Of a DNA stretch of 64,000 nt, positions 17,430 to 27,700 are shown in pieces. The stretch is taken from positions 39,959 through 103,958 of IMG/VR virus record IMGVR_UViG_3300028025_004617, one strand, 5' to 3'. The position numbers and the translations under genes are program-made. Source of the DNA: a virus. How positions within the stretch are numbered: the stretch's first letter is position 1; each line of letters opens with the position of its first letter. The notes under the pieces were generated by a model. The model saw nothing but the letters and a program-made list of their open reading frames with translations. It was not told where the DNA came from and searched no databases.

Positions 17430-17801
17430 TTATTCCATCGTAAATAGATACGCGTATTTGTTTACCAATCCTAAAAATTCATCTCTTAAGTTTAATAAAT
17501 CCGTATCTGAAGGGTCAAGTTGTTCTGTAAATTGTACTAACGCCTCTCTAGTCGTATTAACTAAACCTTTAACATCTAACTCAGATAAATTTGATAATTC
17601 TATAGTTTTAGTTTCCTCATCCAAAACAAATCTACCATATTTACCCATCGCCTGTTCAATATACTTGTCAATTAATGGAGTCAAATCGTCGTAGAAATTA
17701 CCAAACGCCTCGTGTCTTGCAATACCTTTTGTTTGCCAATGACATATTTTCATTTGATTTTGTAAACCTAAAAAAAAGTTTACATTAGAACTTATATTCA
17801 T
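17430..17801 (-). CDS. Small Dps/ferritin-like helical protein, function unknown
   Basis: The 123-aa protein is predicted all-helical. The segment NQMKICHWQTKGIARHEAFG followed by FYDDLTPLIDKYIEQAMG strongly recalls the first two helices of Dps and related ferritin-like proteins, where the HW...H...F..Y pattern contributes to the metal site. It has only part of the ligand set and is shorter than Dps (about 160 aa), so iron oxidation is not established. It overlaps the 3' end of the coiled-coil gene by 17 nt. Related short proteins occur in other large phages without known function (recalled, not checked). Confidence 0.6.
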   Translation of the reverse strand: MNISSNVNFFLGLQNQMKICHWQTKGIARHEAFGNFYDDLTPLIDKYIEQAMGKYGRFVLDEETKTIELSNLSELDVKGLVNTTREALVQFTEQLDPSDTDLLNLRDEFLGLVNKYAYLFTME

Positions 17802-18444
17802 CTTCTTCGTTTGAGTTAAATGATGTTTTTATATTTTCAACTGGATAATTTTCAACCTCATCTTTCGTTAAAACATACTCATTTTTACCACTTGCTCTCA
17901 TTTCACCTTGTTTGTGTGCAAAGAACTCTTGTGGTTTTTCATTAAATGGATATGAATCTAAAGAACGCATTTCAAGTTTTTCAACTTCAGTCTTTGGTTT
18001 GTTCGCCTCAACTGTTGCACCTAATTGGTCAATTTTAGACATTACTTGGTCCATTTGTGCCAATTTTTGTTCTAAATCTGTTAATTTAGTGAACACATCG
18101 TCCATCTTAGTTATTACTTCGTTGTTTGAACCTGCACTATCTTCTTGGTCTTTTTTAACACTTTTAACCATGTTAACCAAATCAGTTATGTCAACTTCTT
18201 CCGTACTATCCATTTCAGGTGCAGGTGCGGCGTCCATTGGTGCAGCATCCATTGGTGCTCCGCCATCAGCAGTAGGTAATGCATTTGGGTCAGCGGCCGG
18301 ATCCATAGGAGCGGCGGCAGGATCTAAAGCGGGGTCCAAAGCTGGATCTGCTGGAGGTGCATCTTGTTCCATTATCATCGTTTTACCATATTTGTTAATG
18401 GCTCTGTAACGATTTAATTCTTCTTGTAGTTTTTTCTCTAACAT
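17785..18444 (-). CDS. Ala/Pro-rich coiled-coil protein, possible virion or scaffold component
   Basis: This 219-aa protein has three parts: a short basic N-terminal helix (MLEKKLQEELNRYRAINKYG); a low-complexity region of about 60 residues built from DPA, DAAPM and similar units; and a helical segment with heptad spacing (MDDVFTKLTDLEQKLAQMDQ). The DNA of the low-complexity part is visibly more GC-rich than its surroundings. It may be a structural or assembly protein with a flexible linker. The family is not recognised. It overlaps the following gene by 17 nt and begins 4 nt after the 67-aa gene. Confidence 0.6.
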   Translation of the reverse strand: MLEKKLQEELNRYRAINKYGKTMIMEQDAPPADPALDPALDPAAAPMDPAADPNALPTADGGAPMDAAPMDAAPAPEMDSTEEVDITDLVNMVKSVKKDQEDSAGSNNEVITKMDDVFTKLTDLEQKLAQMDQVMSKIDQLGATVEANKPKTEVEKLEMRSLDSYPFNEKPQEFFAHKQGEMRASGKNEYVLTKDEVENYPVENIKTSFNSNEEDEYKF

Positions 18445-18447
18445 GGC

Positions 18448-18651
18448 TTAATCTTGTAATAATTGTCTACCGTCGTTGGTAATGTATTTTTTATTTATTC
18501 TTTCAACAATTCCGTCTTTTTCTCTAATTGTGTAACATTCTCCTGTTACCATATCACACTCTTCTCTTTCCATACCATCATTAGAAACTTTTCTAACTTG
18601 TTTTGGATTTAAAAAGTTATCCATTGTGTTATTTAATTTATTATTTTCCAT
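18448..18651 (-). CDS. Hypothetical 67-aa protein
   Basis: A short, charged, probably cytoplasmic protein with two nearby Cys residues (EECDMVTGECYTIREKDGI), which could bind metal or form a hairpin. It ends DGRQLLQD. No family is recognised. It is the first gene of a four-gene unit ending at the terminator 16432-16455, and the element ATATTTATAC stands 15 nt before its ATG. It is real rather than spurious because spacing to the next gene is 4 nt and there is no competing frame. Confidence 0.55.
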   Translation of the reverse strand: MENNKLNNTMDNFLNPKQVRKVSNDGMEREECDMVTGECYTIREKDGIVERINKKYITNDGRQLLQD

Positions 18652-18666
18652 AATTTTCTGTTATAT

Positions 18667-18676
18667 GTATAAATAT
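18667..18676 (-). promoter_or_regulatory. Putative late promoter element ATATTTATAC
   Basis: This coding-strand element lies in the 44-nt gap between the 1925-aa gene and the 67-aa gene. It is a member of the recurrent TATTTAT family and would drive 18651 to 16482. Confidence 0.5.
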
Positions 18677-18695
18677 CCCAAATTTGTTAATATTC

Positions 18696-21600
18696 TTAAA
18701 TGATTTCAAAATATACAACATCACCATCTTGTACTTTTAAATCTTTCATTAATTGTTTAGATAGAGCCAATCCGGATTTAACTCCTGTTGGTCCCGCATT
18801 AATTGGTCCTGTTATGTTATTAACGTTAATTTGTCCTGAACCAACTGGTGGTACGATTATTGGAGTTTTTATATCCTTTGGGTTATAAAACTTAGTCGTT
18901 CCTTTAATAATTAAATTTGGTTTAGCAACATCGAAATCAAATTTTGTAGAATAGAAGTATCTTGTTGACCCCGATAAATCTTTCCAAGTAATTGGATTGG
19001 GTTCAATCGTATGTTCAGTTTGTCTCGAAATGATATTCATGGATATTGTTTCTTTTATCTCATAATTTGGTCCACCCATGGTAATAACTTGGGCTCTTAA
19101 ATAATTTTTTCCGTTGAAACTAACTTTTTGAATATACTTCTCTTCGTTGTATCCATTATATGGTACCCCATATTCTGTAACTCCTTGTTCTAATAATATT
19201 TTTTCACCATTTATGGCCTGTTTACTATCTCCCATATCAGATAAGAATGTTTTACCATCACTTGTTGTGTATGTTTGTTCATTCTTTGTTGATCCAGTTG
19301 TTGTAGAATTTTCTTGTTCTTTAGTTTTAGCAATCGCAGTTCTTGTTATCTTGTCGAATAACACTCTATAACTCGATAGGAACGAATCCTTAGGATCAGG
19401 TAATGACGCATAAGGAATTCTCGTACCTTTAAATGTGGTTACTATGTTATTATTTCTAATACTATGTGAAACTTCGGTTATCCAATATGAACCTCTAAAC
19501 ATAGGTACATTTTTTAAATAGAAATACATTGTTGGTTGAATCATAACATTACCCATACATGTTACATCACAGGTATATGACGCTTGTCTGTATATGTCAA
19601 ATAAACTTATGTCTATTTGATTTGCGGCCGCACCGCTTTCAGAACGACCCAAATTCTCAATAACATTAAACGATTCTGTAGTGTTTCTTATGGAAGTTTG
19701 GTCGAGTTGTACACTCTTAAAAATACCTTGATTTTGGTCACCAATACTTACCTCAAACGCAACTACCTTATTAGATTTAGCATAATCTCCTTGATTAAAC
19801 ACCTGTGGTGTTGTTATAACTAATGGACTACCTACTCCACTAAATAAGTTACCACTATCGTTTTTGAATTTATATTTTTCATTAATATCGGCCAACTCTA
19901 AATGTTTAGATGTTGGTCCTGTGTATTGAATAAGAATTTTAGGTGAAGAATCTTGGTAATCAACATCTAAGAATGTTCCAAATAAATTTTCAGCAATTTT
20001 CTTAGATGGTGTTATTCTAGATTTGGTCGATTCGTTTGTTCCGTAGAAATTAACATATGCCGGTAATCCCCTCATATCAAATCCCGTACCTTGTATTAAC
20101 ATTGATATTACACTATATAGATTCGCCTTACTATTTTTTGCGTCTTCTAATGGTAATAATTTTTCAAGTGAGAGATACGCTTGGTCTCCAATATCTTTAT
20201 TTGCTTTATCTAAGAATAGAAATTCTTCCATTAAAGTCCTTTGTCCTAATGAATTACCTGCTACCCATTTATCGTTAAATGATTTAAAGTAATTATATAA
20301 TTCTAATTTTAATGGAATGTCATTATATCCATTTACTATTGTAACCTCATTTTTACTATCTTTAACTGATAATGTGGATAATTTAGGTAATAGTTGTGTG
20401 AAATATTGTCCTAATCTTAATTCAGGTCCTCTCAGTATTTTTGTTTTTATGTAATCTTGAAAATCTCTTTTTGTTGGTGTGTATGAACCACCTTTACTTT
20501 TAACCCATCCTGCAAATATTAAAATCAATGGTCTAAATGTTAATACATTTTCCTCACTTAATTCAATGTTATTAGTTACAAAGAAATTTTTATAACAATC
20601 TGTTGATGGTTCCCTACCTACATACAAATCAATATACATTTTATTAGAACTATATTGTGATGAGTTGTACTCATTGTATTCAAATCTATTTACGTTATCT
20701 ATTTCCGCAAAACCATTCCACACATTTGGTACTATTTCTTTTGGATTACCAATTGTTAGTTTTAATAAATTATCTGTTCCTAATATTTGTTGAGTTACTG
20801 ATTCTAATTTTTTTAGTTGTTTTTCTTTTAGTGTTGTTACAATTGCATTTACATCTGTATTATCGTTATTATCATCTTTATCTATGGTAACTAACGCCTT
20901 TAATAAATCTTGGAATTTATCATATTTTACAGAATGACTTTCAATTGTTTTTGTTTCACCACTAACAATTCCTGTTACGTTATAATCCGGAAATACTTTA
21001 TATGGTATTTCCTCTTCCAATTTTTCCGTTGCAAAATCTAAAAAATACTCTTCAAATTTATCTAAAATTTGTGGACTAAATGTTGCAATTAAATCGTATA
21101 TCTTTCTTTTTTCAGAAGTTACTAATGAATATTTGTCATCCTCGTCTTTATTTAAGTCGGTAAAGTAACTACCAGAATAATCGACCATATCAAAAAATAA
21201 CGTTCCAAAATCATATGATTTGTTATATTCATCATAATCAAAGAATTTTTTACCATCATAATAATCCGTTACTGATTCATTATCATAACACCATAAAACT
21301 TTAAAATTTTTCTGTTCATTACCACTAGCAGTAAGTCCGTTAGTAAAACCATTCTTAGACCCACCTACTGAAGGTAACAATGTAAAATATTTGTCTGAAG
21401 ATACTATTTTTGAGTTGTCTACAAAACTTGTGAAATATAAACCATTATCACCAACAGGTTCTCTAACTACATTTATTGTTTTAGCGGTGTATGCATTATT
21501 AAATGACGCAGTACTACCAGTTGAAAATAGGAAATGTGAGTACCCATTTACAATTTGATGGAATACGGAATCATATAATGGATGTAGACCGATTACATTT

Positions 21601-24473
21601 TGTAATGTGTAATTTACGTTCTCTCCAACATTAAATGTTAAATTATTACCATCGTCAAAAAATGTTTTTCCACTAATTGATGTTGTGGTTGTTCCACTTA
21701 AAAATCCAGATAGTATATCTTTATTTTCTAATATTTTCTTTTTATATCTATGATAAATTGACCCCCATTTGATTATTAAATGATAAGGTACATAATGTGA
21801 TGCACTTACCTCTCTGAATACTGTAGATAATTTTGTTTTACCATAGAATTCATCTTGTAAATCTATAAATGGTAATGAGTTTAATAAAAGATACGCCGAA
21901 CCAGCATACTTTCCGTATGATTGATTACCAAAATCGGATTCTAATTGTTTGTGAAAATATGGCGTATTTAAAATGCTTGCTGAACTATTCGTTCCAATTT
22001 TTATTTTTTCATCAAATAAGTTAGAATACTTACTCGGTGGAACCCAATATGTTGGCGATGATGGTGCAGATATTAGTCCTTCTTTTGTATTAACTTCAAA
22101 TAATTGTTTTAACTCTAAATCGGCTAAATTAAATGATGTTTGATTCAAATAGTTCAAATAAGTGTCTGAATTAAATGGATAAATGTTTAACCTATAAGTT
22201 TCAGAATCGTATGTGTAATTCTTTAAATTTTCTTTTAGTTTATTAAAAACACCATTATTGTCAAAATTCTTATTACCGCTGTAACTTGTTTCAATTGAAA
22301 ATGATTTATTTTCGATTGTTTTTAGGTATGGTGTTGTTGGTAACTTATCTTCAAAATATGGATATCTATCGAATGGTGAAAACGATAATAGATTTTCTGT
22401 TAATGTTGTAATGTTTGACATTGTTTTTAACAATCCAACAACGTCAGGGTCTTCACTAAACATTTTTTGTATATTATCAAATTCTCTATCAGCCAATTCA
22501 TTAATTGTATTTAATGAAAAATCCTCGGATAATGTTGCATATCTACCTCTCTCATAAATTTCATATATGATTGAGGATATCGATTTATTAATATATGGGG
22601 TACCGATTGTTAACTGAAATAATGTGGCTATTTTGTGTAAATCACCATCTGTATTTGAATTATCAAATATAAAATCAATTTTACTAGCGGAACCTTCGTT
22701 ACCTGTTAATGAGTCTTGTCTTTTTGTACCTACCGCTTGATAGTTTTCTAAGAAGTCAATTTCAGGCCACAGAAACTTATCGTATGACCTTAATTTTTGT
22801 TGCAAATCAGGATCACCAGGATAAGCGATTACTTTTTGTTTGTTTGAGGTTTGTTTCTTTACTTCAGGCCAAGGATAAATTGAATCATTATTTTTTGACT
22901 CATCACTAAAACCTTTTAATATTTGTCTCCTTATTGTTGAAACCTCAAATGATTTACTATGTACTTCTTTTAGTAATCTAATGTAAACCTCGGCATTTGC
23001 TAAAATAACCGCAAATATATTACGTATTGTTGGGTCAAACCCAATTCCCTTATCTTTATCTTTAACAATTTCATTCATCTTTCTTTCAACAAGGTCTTGT
23101 AATTTATTTCTTTGTTGAACGAATAATTGTTGCATATCATAGATGTCTTTTAAAACACCTTGAATAGAAACCACATAACCACTTGCAATTAGTTTTACAT
23201 AAGAATCAATTGGTTTTATTTTGTTTGAATAACTAAATGTTTCTTTCTTAAAATCATTCGCCGATTGTTTTAAAAACGTTTCGGTGAATATTTTAGTCTC
23301 TTTTAAATCTAAAGGATAATTTGTTATAATACTTTCTAATGTACCATTAACTTTACTTCCTTTTATTTTAACATCTGTGATAGTTCTGTCCGCCATTCTA
23401 TTATAAATGGCACCATCAACTTCTACTGTTTCCGCACTTAGGTTTCTTTTACTCCAATTTTGAACCGCGGATTCAAACTCTGTTAGTTTTTTTTCAAAAT
23501 CTTTAACACCGACGAATAGTTTCATGTCAACCAATCCACCGAATATTTCTTTTTCTAATATCTTATCTAAACTTCGAGCAATAACGATTAATTCTCTTAA
23601 CGTTTTTGTTGGGAAGTTTTTATCGATTAAACCTTTTTGTTTATATTCATCATAAACAGATTTTAACATTACGTAACCTTTTGAAGATTTTTTAATCTGT
23701 TTTTCTTTTGTTCCCTTTCTCTCGTTGAATTTTGCGGGTAAATCATCTGATTCAACCATATACATATATGGTGCATTTAATATACCATCAAGTGGTATAT
23801 CATTTAAAAACGCATAAGTTGATCCAACAAATGTTGTGGCAATTTCAAAATTACCATTTGATTCATTATATTTTGAACTAAATTTAGTTAAATGTAGTCT
23901 GTATCTAATTGCCTTACCATAATATCCTTTTATTGTTAAATAAAAGATCGGCCAAGGTAAATGAAAGAACGCACCATATGGTGAATTTTGGGGTGATTCA
24001 AAGAGAGTCTTACCTCTAACATCAATAAAGTTAATGTTAATTTGTGGTATAAAGCTTGCACCCTTAATATTAATGTTAATACTATCGATACCAAAAGATT
24101 GTGCAGTTGAGTCATTTTGGTAATTATATTTAGTTCCATCATTGGTTATTCCTTCTTTTACGTTTACAAATTCTTCTGTCCATGCGGTATCAAAGTCTTT
24201 ACCATTTTTACCTTTATTTTGTGTAAAACTTAAAGTTCCTTTTGCAATAGATGATAATGTCCCTTTTGATGTGCTGTCACCAGATGCTGTTAATACACTT
24301 CGTGGAACTAAATCAGCCTCAAGATTAACAAACATAACTAAGTTTTCTTGTTTTATTCCTCTTGGTTCAACTTGGTCACCATTCTGAACACTATTTGGGT
24401 CAACAAAAACTAAGTTGTTTACATCAACTTTTACTAAAATATTTTCACTCTGATTAATTTTGTTATTCCCCAT
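18696..24473 (-). CDS. Giant baseplate hub-like tail protein (1925 aa)
   Basis: Most of this very long protein is not recognisable. The C-terminal quarter is informative. A segment with IDISLFDIYRQASYTCDVTC, GNVMIQPTMYFYLKNVPMF and RGSYWITEVSHSIRNNNIVT has the pattern of gp27/gpD-type hub proteins (a product measured against a reference point, then 'Y.I..V.H.I'). The last 40 residues (GLALSKQLMKDLKVQDGDVV) look like a small double-psi or barrel domain. The N-terminus also contains SFIPQININFIDVRGKTLFE. The gene overlaps gp53 by 11 nt. A hub or spike-carrying central baseplate role is inferred. Confidence 0.65.
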   Translation of the reverse strand: MGNNKINQSENILVKVDVNNLVFVDPNSVQNGDQVEPRGIKQENLVMFVNLEADLVPRSVLTASGDSTSKGTLSSIAKGTLSFTQNKGKNGKDFDTAWTEEFVNVKEGITNDGTKYNYQNDSTAQSFGIDSININIKGASFIPQININFIDVRGKTLFESPQNSPYGAFFHLPWPIFYLTIKGYYGKAIRYRLHLTKFSSKYNESNGNFEIATTFVGSTYAFLNDIPLDGILNAPYMYMVESDDLPAKFNERKGTKEKQIKKSSKGYVMLKSVYDEYKQKGLIDKNFPTKTLRELIVIARSLDKILEKEIFGGLVDMKLFVGVKDFEKKLTEFESAVQNWSKRNLSAETVEVDGAIYNRMADRTITDVKIKGSKVNGTLESIITNYPLDLKETKIFTETFLKQSANDFKKETFSYSNKIKPIDSYVKLIASGYVVSIQGVLKDIYDMQQLFVQQRNKLQDLVERKMNEIVKDKDKGIGFDPTIRNIFAVILANAEVYIRLLKEVHSKSFEVSTIRRQILKGFSDESKNNDSIYPWPEVKKQTSNKQKVIAYPGDPDLQQKLRSYDKFLWPEIDFLENYQAVGTKRQDSLTGNEGSASKIDFIFDNSNTDGDLHKIATLFQLTIGTPYINKSISSIIYEIYERGRYATLSEDFSLNTINELADREFDNIQKMFSEDPDVVGLLKTMSNITTLTENLLSFSPFDRYPYFEDKLPTTPYLKTIENKSFSIETSYSGNKNFDNNGVFNKLKENLKNYTYDSETYRLNIYPFNSDTYLNYLNQTSFNLADLELKQLFEVNTKEGLISAPSSPTYWVPPSKYSNLFDEKIKIGTNSSASILNTPYFHKQLESDFGNQSYGKYAGSAYLLLNSLPFIDLQDEFYGKTKLSTVFREVSASHYVPYHLIIKWGSIYHRYKKKILENKDILSGFLSGTTTTSISGKTFFDDGNNLTFNVGENVNYTLQNVIGLHPLYDSVFHQIVNGYSHFLFSTGSTASFNNAYTAKTINVVREPVGDNGLYFTSFVDNSKIVSSDKYFTLLPSVGGSKNGFTNGLTASGNEQKNFKVLWCYDNESVTDYYDGKKFFDYDEYNKSYDFGTLFFDMVDYSGSYFTDLNKDEDDKYSLVTSEKRKIYDLIATFSPQILDKFEEYFLDFATEKLEEEIPYKVFPDYNVTGIVSGETKTIESHSVKYDKFQDLLKALVTIDKDDNNDNTDVNAIVTTLKEKQLKKLESVTQQILGTDNLLKLTIGNPKEIVPNVWNGFAEIDNVNRFEYNEYNSSQYSSNKMYIDLYVGREPSTDCYKNFFVTNNIELSEENVLTFRPLILIFAGWVKSKGGSYTPTKRDFQDYIKTKILRGPELRLGQYFTQLLPKLSTLSVKDSKNEVTIVNGYNDIPLKLELYNYFKSFNDKWVAGNSLGQRTLMEEFLFLDKANKDIGDQAYLSLEKLLPLEDAKNSKANLYSVISMLIQGTGFDMRGLPAYVNFYGTNESTKSRITPSKKIAENLFGTFLDVDYQDSSPKILIQYTGPTSKHLELADINEKYKFKNDSGNLFSGVGSPLVITTPQVFNQGDYAKSNKVVAFEVSIGDQNQGIFKSVQLDQTSIRNTTESFNVIENLGRSESGAAANQIDISLFDIYRQASYTCDVTCMGNVMIQPTMYFYLKNVPMFRGSYWITEVSHSIRNNNIVTTFKGTRIPYASLPDPKDSFLSSYRVLFDKITRTAIAKTKEQENSTTTGSTKNEQTYTTSDGKTFLSDMGDSKQAINGEKILLEQGVTEYGVPYNGYNEEKYIQKVSFNGKNYLRAQVITMGGPNYEIKETISMNIISRQTEHTIEPNPITWKDLSGSTRYFYSTKFDFDVAKPNLIIKGTTKFYNPKDIKTPIIVPPVGSGQINVNNITGPINAGPTGVKSGLALSKQLMKDLKVQDGDVVYFEII

Positions 24474-24786
24474 AATATAAGTTATACAATTCTACACCAC
24501 TTTTATAATCTTGTAAAGAGTCGATTAGAGGATATGGTATCCTTATATAATAATTGTTAGGTATTTCAAATTCTATACTACCCGCAGCAGGGTTTGCCAA
24601 TAAAATCAACCAACCATATAGTGGTGAATTATAATATTCTTGTGATAGTTTATCTAATCTATCTTTACCTTTTTTATATTGTTGGTACTTGTCCGTTCCT
24701 TTTATTGGTATTTCGATTCCCGGAACAACTCTAAATTCCCCATCATTTATATAAAATTGGTACCTATTAAAATATTCTCTACTCAT
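24463..24786 (-). CDS. 53: Baseplate wedge protein gp53-like (LysM-type)
   Basis: This 107-aa protein contains DRLDKLSQEYYNSPLYGWLI followed by LLANP, the LysM-like pattern shared by T4 gp53 and the P2 gpX type of small baseplate proteins. In T4, gp53 clamps neighbouring wedges to one another. Tyr is very frequent. The gene lies between the 1567-aa baseplate protein (2 nt spacer) and the hub-like protein (11-nt overlap), a fitting location. T4 gp53 is longer (about 196 aa), so this is a minimal version. Confidence 0.65.
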   Translation of the reverse strand: MSREYFNRYQFYINDGEFRVVPGIEIPIKGTDKYQQYKKGKDRLDKLSQEYYNSPLYGWLILLANPAAGSIEFEIPNNYYIRIPYPLIDSLQDYKSGVELYNLYYGE

Positions 24787-24788
24787 GT

Positions 24789-27700
24789 TTATGTTAATTT
24801 AAAGGTTTCTGTACCATATTTAACTTCCCCTTCATTGAAGACGTTCATTAAACTTTGTTTTATTTCATCAATAACAATGTAATCGGTAACATTAATATTA
24901 TATTCTATTTTACCATTACCCTTTTTAATAGGGAATTTACCCATTCTAAATTTCTTTTCTTTTGGGGTCTCTATTAATTTGTCCACAATCTCACCAATTT
25001 TATCGGATATTTCTTTTGTCGAAATTTCCTCATAAAGTTTAGTTATAGTCTCTTTCTTTCCTTGTAATAATATTGAAATTATCTCTACAAAAATATCGTC
25101 GTTTAATGTGTCGTTAACAAAATCAAAACTAATATCTAAATCTTCATTAAATTCTCCATGTTTATTTTTAAGATAATCAACAATACTTGAATAATGATTG
25201 TAGAACGCCGTACTTGTAAATCCTGACAATGTTGTTGAACTGAATTCAGTTCCATTAATTTTACCATCAAATTCGTTTTTAACTAAAAAATTAACTTTAT
25301 CGAATAATCTTATTACTTTGTTTCTTGACTCTTCTAATTTCTTTAATGAACTACTTTCAGGTATCACACCTATTGTTTCATTAACGATTGATTTTAATGT
25401 TTCTCTTAAATTTTCATTAGACCAATCTATAGATTCACTTGTTATTGCTTTATTGAAACCTAATAACGTGGTAACATCATTATTATTGATATAACTTTCT
25501 AAATCTATTTTAAGTTTTTCACTATAAAAATTTATATCTGCAACATTGTTAGTTGCACCTAATAAAGGTATTATGTCAGTTGTTGTTGTACTTGTATTAA
25601 TTGTTAATCCTGTTACACTTTTATATCTGTTATGGAAGAATATACTTGATATTTTATCCCCATATTTTTTTATAACTTCGTTATATGATGATTGGTATAA
25701 GTTAATGTATGAATCGGTAGTACTAAAAATTGCATCAATAAGTGCGTTATATTCAATTTTAGTATCATTTAATGAACCAATGTACACTCCTTGTGTTACT
25801 TTTGGTCTATTATCTTTATCACCTTCTAACTGAAATTCTGGTTTCTTTTGTAATTCTGCAATAAATTCTTTAGTAAATTTATCCGCAGGTTTACCATCAA
25901 TTAATGTTGCGGTTGATTGTGCTCTTTCATCGTATATCTCAGTATTTGCAAAGAAATTTGATGATAATGCATTTTGTAATTTTTCAACCGGTCTTTCCAA
26001 TCCTTGACCACCTATGAAACTAACTTGTAACGTTACACTAGCAATCATTGGTTGTACACCAATACCTTCAGGATTTAAATCCCAAGTTGAGTCGTCATAC
26101 GTTATGTTGATGTCTCTTATCACAATTTTAGAATGATAAAAATCACCAATTCTTATAACACATATTGGTGGTGGTCCAAAAGAAGTATTTCGTGCATTTA
26201 AATCATTAACATCCGCAATTCCTTTTATAGGTATTGTATTACCAGGTCTTACACATTGTAGTAAGAACGTTAATCTTGAGTTCAAACCTTCGGGTGTTGT
26301 TGAGTGGAAAGCCGGATGAAAATATTTTAACTTCTCTTTTAATGATGTAAACGCTAATGGTGAATCTTCTTCTAATTTTTTAAAGTAGTAACATTCAGAT
26401 AGTGTTTTGGTAATGATTCTTTTCATTACATCAATAGGTGGCTTTGGTGTATATGTTTTTTCCGGTTCACCTGGCTCCTTTGTAATTTTTGGTATTTTAA
26501 TTTTTTGTGTTGATGGTGGTTTTTGTACACTAAGTGTTTTAGCCGAAAACTTAACACTTGTTTGTCTACAATAAAACGCGTTTGGTGTTGTTATCTTTAA
26601 ACCATATTTTGTATTAATGACGGTCTTACAATCTAATCTACCATCAGGATCGACATTTGTTAATCCTTTTGCATTTTCACCTTCTGTAGAAAAATTTATA
26701 ATTAATTTACCTACGTTATTTTTATATCCTAACTTTTCAAAACTAAATGTTAACTTTTGGTCATTTAAACCATCTTTAGCATTCTTTTTAACTTCCTCTT
26801 CTGATGGCCAGTTAAAGTCAGGTATTTTATCCGTATCACCTTTTAATCTAGTAAGAATATCTAATACTAAAGAATGAGCTCTTCTCATTCCTAATAAGAA
26901 ATTATAATCATCATTAGCAACTTCGGACGCACTTGATAGTATTTTAAATTCAGCAAGTTCAATTGTGTTTCCACTTACCGCCTTTTTAAGGTTATCAATT
27001 TTTGTGGTAAATTCTGTATAGTTTGTATTTAATTTTTCAAATCCCGTATTTAACTTATCAAGTTGTAAATTAATAGCTTTGGTGAAATCTGTTATTTTTG
27101 ATTTTTCTAATTTAAAAATTGTCTTTATATCTTGGATTGCGTCTGAACTTGTGTCTCCACTTAATCTTGTAAAATCAGCTAAAGCGTCTGCATTTAAAGA
27201 GGCTTTTTGTGCATAATATGAAGGCTGTATTGTACTATATATTTCTCCTTTTGTTGTGTCCTTTCCATTTTTAGATGGAATATCATTTGGGAAAAATAAC
27301 GCTAATGAAAAAGGTTCCGGTGCTTTTGTTGGTGTCTCTCCCGTTTCTGGTACAACTTCCTCAACTTCTTCTGATGAATATTTGTATTTCATAATGGTGG
27401 ACATTTCTTTCCCCGCATTAAGATATTCATTAATTCTTTTTATATCATCAGTATCTAAGTTAGTGTATTTTCTTACTAAATCATAAAAGTCAATTTCCTC
27501 GCATCCAGCAAAGAATGCGTTAATGTAGTTATCGGCCTCTTCATCTGACATACCTTTGAAATGTTCTCTTACTAATAGATTTAAAATACTTGGGTGGTCA
27601 ACAACAACTTTAAATGATATTGTACCACTTCTTGATGTATTTTGATAAGTGTATATTGGTTCGGGTCTACCTAAAAAGCTATTCTCTTCCCATTTAGCGC

